DNA of 64,000 bases from Hyphomicrobiales bacterium (GCA_900472395.1 UCHV01000011.1:143806-207805); one strand, 5' to 3'; positions 1 to 8,798 are shown, counted from the first letter of the stretch. Numbers and translations: made by a program. Notes: generated by a model from the letters alone, not told the origin.

Positions 1-1388
1 GCACGCACGAAGTCAGCGATGCGGGGTATGCCGAACTCGTCAAGGAAGCCTCGGACTTTCTCTCCGGCCAGAGCCAGAACGTCAAAACCGTCATCGCCAA
101 GCAGATGGCCGAGGCATCGGACGATCTCGATTTCGAGCGCGCAGCGATCTACCGCGACCGCCTGGCGGCGCTTTCCCACGTCCAAAGCCATCAGGGCATC
201 AACCCGGCCGGCGTCGAGGAGGCGGATATCTTTGCCATCCATCATGAGGGCGGCCTCACCTGTATTCAGGTCTTCTTTTTCCGCACAGGCCAGAACTGGG
301 GCAACCGCGCCTATTTTCCGAAAGCCGACCCGCAGATGCCCGGCGCCGAAGTGCTGAACGCTTTCCTTGCGCAGTTTTACGACGACAAGCCGGTGCCGAG
401 GCAGATCCTTCTCTCCGAGACCGTCGAGGAACAGGAGCTGCTTGCTCTCGCCTTTTCGGAAAAGGCCGGACACAAGGTTGCGATCAATGTGCCGCAGCGC
501 GGAGAAAAGCGCGATCTGGTCGATCACGTTGCCGCCAATGCTCGTGAGGCGCATGGCCGCAAGCTGGCTGAAACCTCCTCGCAGACCCGCCTGCTGGCCG
601 GTTTGGCCGAGACGTTCAAACTGCCTTATGTGCCTAGCCGCATCGAGATCTACGACAACTCCCATATCATGGGCACCAATGCCGTTGGCGGCATGGTGGT
701 TGCGGGGCCGGAAGGTTTCGTCAAAGGCCAGTACCGAAAATTCAACATCAAATCGACCGACATCACGCCCGGCGACGACTTTGGCATGATGAAGGAAGTG
801 ATGACGCGGCGTTTTTCGCGGCTCATCAAGGAAGAAGGCATTCCGAACCGCAGCATTTCTGCGGGCGCGAATGTGGAGGCGCCTAGCGAGGCGACCGGCG
901 AAGACATCAACGATGCTGCCTTCCCGGCATGGCCGGACGTGATCCTGATCGACGGTGGCCAGGGCCAGATGACGGCGGTGCGCGCCATTCTCGATGAACT
1001 CGGCATTCGCGACGTGGTGACGGCCATCGGCGTCGCCAAGGGTGTGGACCGCGATGCTGGCCGCGAACGCTTTTTTGCCGATGGCCGCAGTGATTTTTCG
1101 CTGCCGCCGCGCGATCCTGTTCTCTATTTCATTCAGCGCATGCGCGACGAGGCGCATAGATTTGCCATCGGTTCGCACCGGGCACGGCGCAAGAAGGAGA
1201 TGATCAAGAACCCGCTGGACGAGATCGCCGGCATCGGCCCCGGGCGCAAACGCAAGCTGCTGCAGCATTTCGGCACGGCGAAGGCTGTATCGCGTGCGGG
1301 GTTGAACGATCTGATGGCGGTGGAAGGCATTTCCGAAGCTGTCGCCAAGCAGGTCTATAACCATTTCCATGAGAACCGGGCCAACTGA
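1..1388 (+). CDS. uvrC: UvrABC excinuclease subunit C (5' truncated by window edge)
   Basis: UvrC makes both incisions flanking a bulky DNA lesion after UvrA/UvrB loading in nucleotide excision repair. The reading frame is open from base 3, so the gene begins upstream; the first in-window ATG (105) is internal. About 461 residues are visible. They begin with the UVR motif that contacts UvrB ([15 protein letters not shown]), followed by the RNase H-like nuclease domain ([16 protein letters not shown] and the later IDGGQGQ stretch), and end in a tandem helix-hairpin-helix DNA-binding domain ([28 protein letters not shown]). The N-terminal GIY-YIG domain lies outside the window. The downstream neighbour pgsA follows after 89 bp, the common uvrC-pgsA-moaD-moaE order of rhizobia. 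Confidence 0.97.
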   Translation, partial: THEVSDAGYAELVKEASDFLSGQSQNVKTVIAKQMAEASDDLDFERAAIYRDRLAALSHVQSHQGINPAGVEEADIFAIHHEGGLTCIQVFFFRTGQNWGNRAYFPKADPQMPGAEVLNAFLAQFYDDKPVPRQILLSETVEEQELLALAFSEKAGHKVAINVPQRGEKRDLVDHVAANAREAHGRKLAETSSQTRLLAGLAETFKLPYVPSRIEIYDNSHIMGTNAVGGMVVAGPEGFVKGQYRKFNIKSTDITPGDDFGMMKEVMTRRFSRLIKEEGIPNRSISAGANVEAPSEATGEDINDAAFPAWPDVILIDGGQGQMTAVRAILDELGIRDVVTAIGVAKGVDRDAGRERFFADGRSDFSLPPRDPVLYFIQRMRDEAHRFAIGSHRARRKKEMIKNPLDEIAGIGPGRKRKLLQHFGTAKAVSRAGLNDLMAVEGISEAVAKQVYNHFHENRAN

Positions 1389-1421
1389 CGCAATCGTCTG
1401 TAAAAAAGCCGCGAAAGCCTG

Positions 1422-1450
1422 TTGACGCTGGCGGCTCAAAACCTCAACTA
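1422..1450 (+). promoter_or_regulatory. possible promoter of pgsA
   Basis: TTGACG (1422-1427) is followed after 17 bp by CAACTA (1445-1450), 28 bp before the pgsA start. The -35 is good and the -10 poor, so this is tentative. Confidence 0.25.
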
Positions 1451-1477
1451 GGGGAAAACCCCCAGGAACAGGTCACG

Positions 1478-2062
1478 ATGGCATCGCGCGCATACAGCAT
1501 TCCCAATCTTCTGACCTATGCGCGCATCATTGCCGTGCCGATTATCGTTTTGTGCTTCTTTATCGAAGGCAAGCTCGAAAGCTCCGATTTTGCCCGCTGG
1601 GCCGGGTTCTGGATCTTCGCCGTCGCCTCTATCACCGACTATCTCGACGGTTATCTGGCGCGCATCTGGAACCAGACGTCCAATATCGGCCGCATGCTGG
1701 ACCCGATTGCCGATAAACTGCTGGTCGCTTCGGTGCTGTTGCTGATGGCGGCGGACGGCACGATTGCCGGCTGGTCGCTTTGGGCGGCAATCACCATCCT
1801 CTGCCGCGAAATCCTCGTGTCCGGCCTGCGCGAATATCTCGCTGCTCTCAAGGTGGCCGTCCCGGTAACAAAGATCGCCAAGTGGAAAACGACCATCCAG
1901 ATGCTTGCGATCGCCTTCCTGCTGGCCGGCCCTGCAGGAGAGGCCTATCTGCCTTATACGACCGAAATCGGCATCGCCCTCCTTTGGGTGGCCGCGATCC
2001 TGACCATGTATACCGGTTATGATTATTTCCGCGCCGGCCTGAAACACATCGTCGAGGAATGA
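1478..2062 (+). CDS. pgsA: CDP-diacylglycerol--glycerol-3-phosphate 3-phosphatidyltransferase
   Basis: This integral membrane enzyme makes phosphatidylglycerophosphate from CDP-diacylglycerol and glycerol-3-phosphate, the committed step to phosphatidylglycerol and cardiolipin. The 194-residue protein has the complete CDP-alcohol phosphatidyltransferase signature: D54-x2-D57-G58-x2-A61-R62-x8-G71-x3-D75-x3-D79. Several hydrophobic segments surround it and the length is usual for PgsA. Its TGA overlaps the moaD ATG by four bases (2059-2062), so translation of moaD is probably coupled to it. A second family member, pssA, lies at 60707 and has the same motif but an N-terminal extension typical of phosphatidylserine synthase. 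Confidence 0.95.
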   Translation: MASRAYSIPNLLTYARIIAVPIIVLCFFIEGKLESSDFARWAGFWIFAVASITDYLDGYLARIWNQTSNIGRMLDPIADKLLVASVLLLMAADGTIAGWSLWAAITILCREILVSGLREYLAALKVAVPVTKIAKWKTTIQMLAIAFLLAGPAGEAYLPYTTEIGIALLWVAAILTMYTGYDYFRAGLKHIVEE

Positions 2063-2319
2063 CCGTGGTCAAGCTGGTCTATTTCGCCTGGGTGCGCGAG
2101 CGTATCGACAAGCAGGAAGAAGAACTTGAGCTACCCGCGCATGTGGTGACGGCTCGCGATCTTCTCGTCTATCTGAAGACACTGGGCGATGGTTACGCGG
2201 CGGCGCTGGAATATCCGGATGTGATCCGCGTGGCCATCAACCAGGAACATGTGGAGCATGACGAGCCGATTGCCGGTGCGCGTGAAATCGGCATCTTTCC
2301 ACCGATGACGGGTGGGTGA
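2059..2319 (+). CDS. moaD: molybdopterin synthase small subunit
   Basis: MoaD is the ubiquitin-like sulfur carrier of molybdopterin synthase. Its C-terminal glycine is thiocarboxylated and donates sulfur to precursor Z (cPMP). The 86-residue protein ends in the required di-glycine tail (PPMTGG), and its size and beta-grasp pattern fit the family. It overlaps the end of pgsA by four bases. Its partner moaE lies 129 bp downstream, separated by a hairpin (2341-2361). Confidence 0.93.
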   Translation: MTVVKLVYFAWVRERIDKQEEELELPAHVVTARDLLVYLKTLGDGYAAALEYPDVIRVAINQEHVEHDEPIAGAREIGIFPPMTGG

Positions 2320-2340
2320 GAAGCGGCAGCTTTAGCCGGC

Positions 2341-2361
2341 AAACGCTCCAGTGGAGCGTTT
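2341..2361. repeat. perfect hairpin between moaD and moaE
   Basis: Two 10-bp arms (AAACGCTCCA at 2341-2350, TGGAGCGTTT at 2352-2361) are separated by one base, and the sequence continues TTTTGAGC. It could be an intrinsic terminator or attenuator reducing moaE relative to moaD, or a copy of a rhizobial intergenic palindrome. Confidence 0.6.
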
Positions 2362-2448
2362 TGAGCTTCGAACGCCCTGAGCCAAAGCGAAGGGCCGGGA
2401 TAGGGTGCGGCATACCCGACCCTTCATGCCCGCCCCACGGAGACGACG

Positions 2449-2913
2449 ATGACGACCCCTGCCCCCACCATCCGCGTCCAATCCGAGGATTTCGACCTGC
2501 AATCCGAAATCGACGCGCTGACCGCAGGCCGCACAGATATCGGTGCGGTCGTCTCCTTCGTCGGCCTCTGCCGTGGAGAACAGAACACGCTATCGGCGCT
2601 GGAACTGGAGCATTATCCAGGCATGGCGGAGGCCGAGATGCAGCGCATCGCCGCGCTTGCCATCGAACGTTTCGACCTCTTGGGGCTGACCGCCGTCCAT
2701 CGTTACGGAAAAATCGCGCCCGGTGAAAACATCGTGCTCGTCATCGCCGCTTCACCGCACCGGCAGGCGGCCTTCGACGGCGCCAATTTCGTCATGGATT
2801 TCCTGAAGACATCGGCGCCGTTCTGGAAAAAGGAACATGGCAAGGATGGCAAGGCACGCGAGTGGGTGGCGGCAAAGGACGCCGATGACAGCGCACGGGA
2901 CAAGTGGGCGTAA
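2449..2913 (+). CDS. moaE: molybdopterin synthase catalytic subunit
   Basis: MoaE pairs with MoaD as a heterotetramer and converts cPMP to molybdopterin by inserting two dithiolene sulfurs. The 154-residue protein carries the family's conserved segments: FVGLCRGE near residue 38, LELEHYPGMAE, the HRQAAF stretch and FWKKE near the C-terminus, whose lysines line the active-site pocket that accepts the MoaD tail. The start ATG is preceded by GGAG at suitable spacing. The stop is 3 bp from the end of the convergent permease gene, with no obvious terminator between them. Confidence 0.95.
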   Translation: MTTPAPTIRVQSEDFDLQSEIDALTAGRTDIGAVVSFVGLCRGEQNTLSALELEHYPGMAEAEMQRIAALAIERFDLLGLTAVHRYGKIAPGENIVLVIAASPHRQAAFDGANFVMDFLKTSAPFWKKEHGKDGKAREWVAAKDADDSARDKWA

Positions 2914-2916
2914 GCT

Positions 2917-3813
2917 TCAGGGCACCACCCTTTCCTGCCGGCTGAAAACCAGCACCACGACCAGCGCCGAAACTACCACAAGATCACGCCACAGGATCGG
3001 CCCGTAACCGCTCCACAGCGTTTCCGCCAGACCGATCAGCGCCGCGCCGCAGGCCGCCCGCAACGGATGCGCATGTCCGCCGGCTGCCGCAATCAACACC
3101 ACCTTCAACCCGAACAGCAGGCCCGCGCCAAAATCCATCGTGCCGTAATAGGCAGTGGACAGAATACCGCCGGCGCAGGCGTAGAAGGCGGCCGCCACAT
3201 AGGCAAGAACGAAGGCGCGACCGGCATCGACACCCAATAATTCCGCCGCACGCGGATCATCCGATACTGCCCGCCAGATACGGCCGGCACGGTGCTTCAA
3301 CAGCACGAGATGACCGAGCGCGATCAGCAACAGCAGGATGGCGGCATTGATCATCTGGATCAGCGTCAATGTTATCGTCGCCGTTGCGCCGAGAGGCAAT
3401 GACAGCGGTTGGTTGAGAAATGGCGACAGCCATAGTTCGCGACTGCCGGCGGCAAGGCGTGCTGCCTCCATCAAGACCAGAACGACACCAAGCGAAGCGA
3501 CGATCAGCGCATTCGGGGCGATCCGTGCAAGCGGTCGCTGCACATGTCGGGCAATGATCGCTGCCGTAGCCAGCCCGCCTACCAACGCCAGACAGGCACC
3601 AAGCGAAAGCGCAGCGGGCAGAACCAGCCAGAGACGGTTCCAGCCAAAATGCGTGCCGAGCAGAAGGAGATGGCCGGAAAAAGCGAAGAGTGCACCATAG
3701 GTCAGATCGGCGCGGTGAGTGACAGCAAAGGCGATCGCATAACCGAAGGCCAGCGCCGCATAAAGCGCTGCCAGCGGCACCGCATTGGCAATCTGCTGCA
3801 ACAGGTAGGCCAT
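2917..3813 (-). CDS. orphan LivH-type ABC transporter permease
   Basis: This 298-residue, highly hydrophobic protein has about eight predicted membrane segments and the pattern of branched-chain amino acid (HAAT family) permeases. Examples are the LFAFSGHLLLLG stretch early on and SDDPRAAELLGVDAGRAF in the cytoplasmic coupling loop. LivH-type subunits normally work with LivM, two ATPases (LivG, LivF) and a binding protein, none of which is nearby. It must either borrow partners or be a relic or a specialised permease. The start ATG has a strong GGAGGA ribosome site. It is divergent from the CGNR regulator across a 59-bp gap filled by a palindrome, which suggests control by that regulator. The substrate cannot be told from the sequence. 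Confidence 0.75.
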   Translation of the reverse strand: MAYLLQQIANAVPLAALYAALAFGYAIAFAVTHRADLTYGALFAFSGHLLLLGTHFGWNRLWLVLPAALSLGACLALVGGLATAAIIARHVQRPLARIAPNALIVASLGVVLVLMEAARLAAGSRELWLSPFLNQPLSLPLGATATITLTLIQMINAAILLLLIALGHLVLLKHRAGRIWRAVSDDPRAAELLGVDAGRAFVLAYVAAAFYACAGGILSTAYYGTMDFGAGLLFGLKVVLIAAAGGHAHPLRAACGAALIGLAETLWSGYGPILWRDLVVVSALVVVLVFSRQERVVP

Positions 3814-3829
3814 GGCTCCTCCGGTCCAT

Positions 3830-3867
3830 CAGTATAACTGGTAAAACCACATTTACCAGTTATACTG
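3830..3867. promoter_or_regulatory. divergent promoter/operator palindrome
   Basis: A perfect inverted repeat with 16-bp arms (3830-3845 and 3852-3867) and a 6-bp spacer fills the gap between the divergent permease and CGNR genes. Each arm contains TATACT read outward: 3861-3866 on the plus strand and 3836-3831 on the minus strand. These would serve as -10 boxes. The plus -10 would start transcription close to the CGNR ATG at 3873, implying a leaderless message. The minus -10 leaves an 11-14 nt leader containing the GGAGGA of the permease. A dimeric regulator bound here would block both promoters. Confidence 0.7.
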
Positions 3868-3872
3868 CTGAT

Positions 3873-4418
3873 ATGAGCTTTACATGGACACAACATCGTT
3901 TTGCCGGTGGCGCGCTGGCGCTTGACGTCGCCAACAGCGTCATCCTGCGCTTCGATCCGGAACGCAGCGTCGATCGTTTTGCCGATCCTGCCCAGCTTTC
4001 GGCGTTTCCCGTGGCAGCGCAAACCTTCTCCGCCGAGCGCGCCTTATTCGGAGAATTAGCGCCGGTTGAGAAGAACGGACACGTGTCGGTCCTGCATCTG
4101 CGCGAAACGATCGATGTCTATTTCCGCGCCCATATCGAAGACCGGCAGACTGATGCAATGCTGGCTGACCTGCTCGAAAACATTGCCGGCACATTGCGCG
4201 GCTCCAAACCGAAATCCCTCGAGGCCGCAACCGCCCATTCGGCACTTCGCCTTCTCGACACCACGACCATCGATCGGCTGAAAATCTGTGGCCATTGCGG
4301 CTGGCTGTTCATCGACCGCAGCAAGAACCGCAGCCGCATGTGGTGCGACATGGCGGTCTGCGGCAACCGCACCAAGGCAAAACGTTTTTACGAGCGCCAC
4401 AGGCCGGGAGGCACCTGA
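3873..4418 (+). CDS. CGNR zinc-finger transcriptional regulator (ABATE domain)
   Basis: This 181-residue protein has an N-terminal stress-induced ABATE-type domain and a C-terminal CGNR zinc finger. The ligands Cys139, Cys142, Cys158 and Cys163 are followed by the signature CGNR (163-166) and a basic tail (KAKRFYERHR). Such proteins are presumed DNA-binding regulators, and experimental knowledge of the family is thin. There is no room for a Shine-Dalgarno sequence because the palindrome ends five bases before the ATG, so a leaderless transcript is likely. Its stop overlaps the start of the lipoprotein gene by one base. I infer autoregulation and control of the divergent permease through the shared palindrome. 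Confidence 0.85.
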   Translation: MSFTWTQHRFAGGALALDVANSVILRFDPERSVDRFADPAQLSAFPVAAQTFSAERALFGELAPVEKNGHVSVLHLRETIDVYFRAHIEDRQTDAMLADLLENIAGTLRGSKPKSLEAATAHSALRLLDTTTIDRLKICGHCGWLFIDRSKNRSRMWCDMAVCGNRTKAKRFYERHRPGGT

Positions 4419-4936
4419 TGCGTTATAGCTTCTCGTTCATGCGGTTCTGCGCGTTCATTCTGGCTTTTGCCGTGATCGGCGGATGCCAGCGGGAGGCCGA
4501 CGAAAAGCTTATCGAACTGTCCGGACGGATTTTTATCTTCAACTACCGGGTCGCGACCGCGAGTTACCTTGTCACGTTGCGCAAGACAGGACGTATCCCC
4601 GAGGGCAGCATTGCCGAAGCCGTCTTCGAAAACCCGCAAGGCGGCGATGCGCTGGCAATTCGGGAAAAAATCTTTGCGATCGACGACAGGATCACCCTCG
4701 AAAGCCCGCATCTGCATTGCGTTGTGAAAGACCGCGCCTATGCGGTGACGATCCGCATTCTCGATCAATCGGGAAAACTGCTGCAGCAGATCGACACCAG
4801 CATCACCTCGGATCTCGACCAGACGGTGCTGCCATCGAAGCCATTGGTGATCGGCCCCGGTTACGAGCCCAACCCGGAGGTTTTTCGGGCAGACGGGACG
4901 GCCGATTTTGAAAATGCCGACGATTGCCCAAAATGA
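4418..4936 (+). CDS. putative lipoprotein of unknown function
   Basis: This 172-residue protein starts with a lipoprotein signal peptide: positive n-region, hydrophobic core, lipobox IGGC with the acylated Cys23. After cleavage it would be anchored in a membrane facing the periplasm. No catalytic motif is recognised; the mature part is a mixed alpha/beta sequence with a lone Cys pair region (LHCVV, DDCPK). The ATG at 4418 overlaps the CGNR stop codon (TGATG), so the two are probably coupled. An in-frame extension upstream to 4295 reads through the CGNR gene and is rejected. Confidence 0.7.
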   Translation: MRYSFSFMRFCAFILAFAVIGGCQREADEKLIELSGRIFIFNYRVATASYLVTLRKTGRIPEGSIAEAVFENPQGGDALAIREKIFAIDDRITLESPHLHCVVKDRAYAVTIRILDQSGKLLQQIDTSITSDLDQTVLPSKPLVIGPGYEPNPEVFRADGTADFENADDCPK

Positions 4937-4964
4937 AAAGCCGGCGCTTGCGCACCGGCTTTTC
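4935..4964. terminator. bidirectional terminator (lipoprotein / ndk)
   Basis: Stem GAAAAGCCGG (4935-4944) pairs with CCGGCTTTTC (4955-4964). It lies between convergent genes with A/T runs on both sides. Confidence 0.85.
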
Positions 4965-4991
4965 ATCAGTTCAAAACCTGAAATCCGGCAA

Positions 4992-5414
4992 TCAGCCGAC
5001 GATTTCGGTTTCTGCGAACCAGTAGGCGATTTCCTGGGCAGCGGTTTCCGGAGCGTCCGAACCGTGAACCGAGTTTTCGCCGATCGACAGGGCGAACTGC
5101 TTGCGGATCGTGCCTTCGTCGGCGTTTGCCGGGTTGGTCGCGCCCATGATTTCGCGGTTCTTGAGGATGGCGCCTTCGCCTTCCAGAACCTGAACGATGG
5201 TCGGGCCAGAGGTCATGCCTTCAACCAGTTCGCCGAAGAACGGACGTTCCTTGTGAACAGCGTAAAAGCCTTCGGCTTCGCGGGTCGACATCCATACGCG
5301 CTTGGAGGCGATGATGCGCAAGCCGTTGTCTTCGAATACCTTGGTGATGGCGCCGGTCAGGTTGCGCTTCGTTGCGTCCGGCTTGATCATCGAGAAGGTG
5401 CGTTCAATCGCCAT
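4992..5414 (-). CDS. ndk: nucleoside diphosphate kinase
   Basis: Ndk exchanges the gamma phosphate between nucleoside tri- and diphosphates through a phosphohistidine intermediate and balances NTP/dNTP pools in the cytoplasm. The 140-residue sequence is canonical: TFSMIKPDA at the N-terminus, the Kpn-loop region, and the active-site NSVHGSD with catalytic His117. It is convergent with the lipoprotein gene and shares a terminator with it. Upstream there are 295 bp before the divergent GGDEF gene; these contain a GGGCGG/CCGCCC hairpin (5445-5463) probably in the ndk leader. Confidence 0.98.
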   Translation of the reverse strand: MAIERTFSMIKPDATKRNLTGAITKVFEDNGLRIIASKRVWMSTREAEGFYAVHKERPFFGELVEGMTSGPTIVQVLEGEGAILKNREIMGATNPANADEGTIRKQFALSIGENSVHGSDAPETAAQEIAYWFAETEIVG

Positions 5415-5709
5415 GTCTCTGGTCCTTGTGTGTTGCGGAAAAGTGGGCGGTGTTTACCCGCCCCAAGCGCCGGAAACAAGGGGGTTGGCGCCATTGTTCA
5501 TTCGACAATCGCCAAATTCACGCAGCTGTCACACGCCAGCCCGCAACAGCCAGCAGTCGACATTCACGAGCGCCACAGAGATCTACCGCGCCGCGTCCAC
5601 CCGTTATTAACCGTCAATCCAAGCGAAAGTCGGCTTTTCAGCATATGTTAAAACTCGTGTAATTAAATGGTCTTCACACGCATAAGGACACGGAAACCGA
5701 GAGACAGGC

Positions 5710-6765
5710 ATGTCGGCAGAGGCAGCGAAAACAGCACCAAAAAACAGGGTATTGCTGGCGGTAAGCCAACAGATGGCCCGGCTTGACGTGACCGGTATGC
5801 CCCGCAACTACGAACTTTTTCATGAGGCCATAACCGGTGGCGATCCTGCGCTGACCCGCGAGGTGATGGCGCTCAATCCCGGCTCGACGCAGGTCATGCT
5901 GGACGAGATCGGCCTCCGTTATCGCCTGCCCTCCTTCATTGGCCTTTCCGCCAACATGACCCGCAAGCAGGACATCGAACTGATTGCCGGCCTGTCGGAA
6001 AAGGTGGCTCGCGGCGTTTCGCAGAAACAGACTTTTGCCCGTGCGCTGGAATCCGTGGCGCGCAGCCTGCGCAGCGATGGCACCGGCCATGTTTCCGATG
6101 TTTTATCCGAGATCGAATATCTGACCAATTCGATCAGCGAGGCGATGACCGCTGAAAGCGAATTGACGACGGCACTGAAAACCAGCGCGGAGCGTCTGGC
6201 CGCCAGTGAAAAGGCGACGGCAAGCGCACGAGACGCGACCATGCGCGACCGGCTGACATCGCTGCCCAATCACATCGCGCTATCCGAGCGACTTGAAGGA
6301 CTTTATTCGGCAACGACGGAAAGCCGACGCACCGCCCTTTATCTCGTATCGCTCAATCGCTTGTTCGATATCACGCAGGTACCGAACGACACGGTAGGAA
6401 ACCGCGTGTTGAAAAAGACCGCTTCCATCTTTCGAAACACGATCAAGAAAAACGATTTCGTTGCCCGTATCGGCCCACGTGAGTTCGCCTTCCTGTTTGA
6501 TAATGTCGGGCAGGAAAACGTTGGCGCCATCGCCGACCGGCTGAACAATTCGCTGATCAACGGGCTTCAGCTTATTCCTGAGGAAAACCGCCCGGCGACC
6601 CTGCCGATGGAACTGGCCATCGGCGTGGCACTGACCGACGACGCGCATTCACCGCACGAACTGCGCAGCCGTGCCGCCGTGGCATTGGACAGCGCGCTTG
6701 CCAATCCGCGCCAGCCGGTGGTGATCGGGGGCGGCAAGGCGGTCGCGCGCACGGCACGGGCCTGA
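5710..6765 (+). CDS. GGDEF-domain protein with degenerate active site
   Basis: The protein has 351 residues: an alpha-helical N-terminal region of about 170 residues without a recognised sensor, a short helical linker, then a GGDEF fold beginning RDATMRDRLTSLPNH (compare the usual D-x-LTGLPNR). The signature that should read GG(D/E)EF is GPREF (255-259). Loss of the second Gly and the acidic residue removes metal and GTP binding for c-di-GMP synthesis, so it is probably catalytically dead. It may instead act as a nucleotide sensor or an interaction partner. No EAL domain and no membrane segment are present. The next gene (ABC-F) begins 57 bp downstream. Confidence 0.85.
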   Translation: MSAEAAKTAPKNRVLLAVSQQMARLDVTGMPRNYELFHEAITGGDPALTREVMALNPGSTQVMLDEIGLRYRLPSFIGLSANMTRKQDIELIAGLSEKVARGVSQKQTFARALESVARSLRSDGTGHVSDVLSEIEYLTNSISEAMTAESELTTALKTSAERLAASEKATASARDATMRDRLTSLPNHIALSERLEGLYSATTESRRTALYLVSLNRLFDITQVPNDTVGNRVLKKTASIFRNTIKKNDFVARIGPREFAFLFDNVGQENVGAIADRLNNSLINGLQLIPEENRPATLPMELAIGVALTDDAHSPHELRSRAAVALDSALANPRQPVVIGGGKAVARTARA

Positions 6766-6822
6766 CAAACACTTTGTCATGACGTCTTGTCAGGACCGGT
6801 CGTTTGCGCCAAAACCGCCGCC

Positions 6823-8706
6823 ATGATCACGATATCAGACCTTTCCGCCCGCATCGCCGGACGCCTTCTCCTCGACCACGCCAGCGTCACGCTTCCAGCG
6901 GGCTCCAAGGCGGGCCTTGTCGGCCGCAACGGTGCGGGCAAATCGACGCTGTTCAAGATCATCACCGGTGACATGGCATCGGAAAGCGGCTCGGTATCGA
7001 TCCCGAAAAACGCGCGCATCGGCCAGGTGGCGCAGGAAGCGCCGGGCACGGAAGATTCGCTGATATCAATCGTCATGGCCGCCGACAAGGAGCGTACCGC
7101 GCTTCTGGCCGAGGCAGAGACAGCGACCGACCCGAACCGCATTGCAGACATCCAGATGCGGCTTGTCGATATCGACGCCCATTCGGCAGAAGCGCGTGCC
7201 GCCAGCATTCTGGCCGGCCTCGGCTTTAATGCCGAAGCGCAGCTGCGCCCCGCCTCCTCGTTTTCCGGTGGCTGGCGAATGCGCGTGGCGCTGGCGGCGG
7301 TTCTTTTTGCAGAGCCGGACCTGCTGCTGCTCGATGAACCGACCAACTATCTCGATCTCGAAGGCACGATGTGGCTGGAGGATTATGTGCGGCGTTATCC
7401 GCACACGGTCATCGTCATTTCCCACGATCGCGACATGCTGAACAATGCCGTCAACTCGATCGTGCATCTCGACCAGCAGAAGCTGACCTTCTATCGTGGC
7501 GGTTACGATCAGTTCGAACGCCAGAAGGCCGAGAACGACGAATTGCAGATGAAGGCGAAGGCGAAAAGCGACGCCGCCAGAAAGCATATCCAGAGCTATA
7601 TCGACCGTTTCCGCTACAAGGCCTCCAAGGCCAAACAGGCACAAAGCCGTATCAAGGCGCTGGAGCGCATGGGCACGGTATCGGCCGTGGTCGAGGACCA
7701 TGTGCAGCCGATCACCTTTCCGGAACCGGAAAAGCAGCCCGCTTCGCCGATCGTGGCGATCTCCAAGGGTGGCGTCGGTTATACGCCAGGCAAGCCGATC
7801 CTGAAAAACATCAGCCTGCGCATCGATGCCGACGACCGCATCGCGTTACTGGGGTCCAACGGTAACGGCAAGTCCACCTTCGCCAAGCTGATCTCCGGCC
7901 GCCTGAAGATCGATGGCGGCGAGATGAAGCTGGCGCCGTCTCTTTCGATCGGTTTTTTCGCGCAGCACCAGCTGGACGACCTCATTCCCAACGAATCTCC
8001 CGTCGACCACGTGCGCCGGCTGATGCCGGATGCGCCGGAAGCCAAGGTGCGCGCCCGCGTGGCGCAAATGGGCCTCGCCACGGAAAAGATGGCGACGGCC
8101 GCAAAGGATCTCTCCGGTGGCGAAAAAGCTCGCCTGCTGATGGGTCTTGCCGCCTTCCATGCGCCCAACCTTCTCATCCTCGACGAACCGACCAACCATC
8201 TCGACATCGACAGCCGCCGTGCGCTTATCGAGGCGCTTAACGATTACGATGGCGCCGTCATTCTGATCAGCCATGATCGCCATCTGATCGAGGCCACCGT
8301 CGATCGGCTGTGGCTGGTCAACGAGGGTACGGTCAAACCTTTCGAGGGCGATCTGGAAGAATACCGGGACCTGATCATCGCGGCCGGTCGCAAGAAGGAC
8401 GACAAGGCGCAAATCGCCGACGAGCAGGTCAACAAGGCGGATCAGCGCAAGGCCAATGCGGAAAAGCGTGCGTCCTTTGCGCCGCTTAAGAAAAAAATCA
8501 ACGAAATCGAGGCGTTGACGGCCAAGCTTGAGAAGCTGATCGCAGCCCTTGATAAAGAACTTGCGGATCCGGCGCTTTACGAAAAGGCACCGGCCAAGGC
8601 AGCGCAAAAGGCCAAGGAACGTGGCGAAGCTGCGGCCAAGCTGTCCAATGCCGAAGAAGAATGGCTGATGCTTTCCTCCGAATATGAAGAGGCGATGGCG
8701 GGCTGA
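6823..8706 (+). CDS. ABC-F family ATPase (ribosome-associated type)
   Basis: This 627-residue protein has two ABC ATPase domains and no membrane segment. The first has Walker A GRNGAGKST (34-42) and signature FSGGWRMR; the second has Walker A GSNGNGKST and signature LSGGEKARL. The linker between them is rich in Lys/Arg (the P-site tRNA interaction motif region), and a C-terminal charged coiled coil follows. ABC-F proteins of the Uup/YheS type act on the ribosome E-site during stalled translation rather than in transport. ATG 6823 is preferred to the upstream TTG at 6787 because the MITISDLS start aligns with the normal beginning of the first ATPase domain. Confidence 0.93.
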   Translation: MITISDLSARIAGRLLLDHASVTLPAGSKAGLVGRNGAGKSTLFKIITGDMASESGSVSIPKNARIGQVAQEAPGTEDSLISIVMAADKERTALLAEAETATDPNRIADIQMRLVDIDAHSAEARAASILAGLGFNAEAQLRPASSFSGGWRMRVALAAVLFAEPDLLLLDEPTNYLDLEGTMWLEDYVRRYPHTVIVISHDRDMLNNAVNSIVHLDQQKLTFYRGGYDQFERQKAENDELQMKAKAKSDAARKHIQSYIDRFRYKASKAKQAQSRIKALERMGTVSAVVEDHVQPITFPEPEKQPASPIVAISKGGVGYTPGKPILKNISLRIDADDRIALLGSNGNGKSTFAKLISGRLKIDGGEMKLAPSLSIGFFAQHQLDDLIPNESPVDHVRRLMPDAPEAKVRARVAQMGLATEKMATAAKDLSGGEKARLLMGLAAFHAPNLLILDEPTNHLDIDSRRALIEALNDYDGAVILISHDRHLIEATVDRLWLVNEGTVKPFEGDLEEYRDLIIAAGRKKDDKAQIADEQVNKADQRKANAEKRASFAPLKKKINEIEALTAKLEKLIAALDKELADPALYEKAPAKAAQKAKERGEAAAKLSNAEEEWLMLSSEYEEAMAG

Positions 8707-8798
8707 TCCACAATCGGTGATCGTCAAACGACGTTCGCCCGGTTGCCCCGCCTCTCCCACATGCCTAGGTAAGGGTCTCACACCAGAGGAGGCCTTTG

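Noticed and set aside
5415..5709. Small genes in the ndk-GGDEF gap
   Set aside because: Short frames exist but lack ribosome sites and protein-like composition; the region is better read as two divergent promoters and a leader hairpin.
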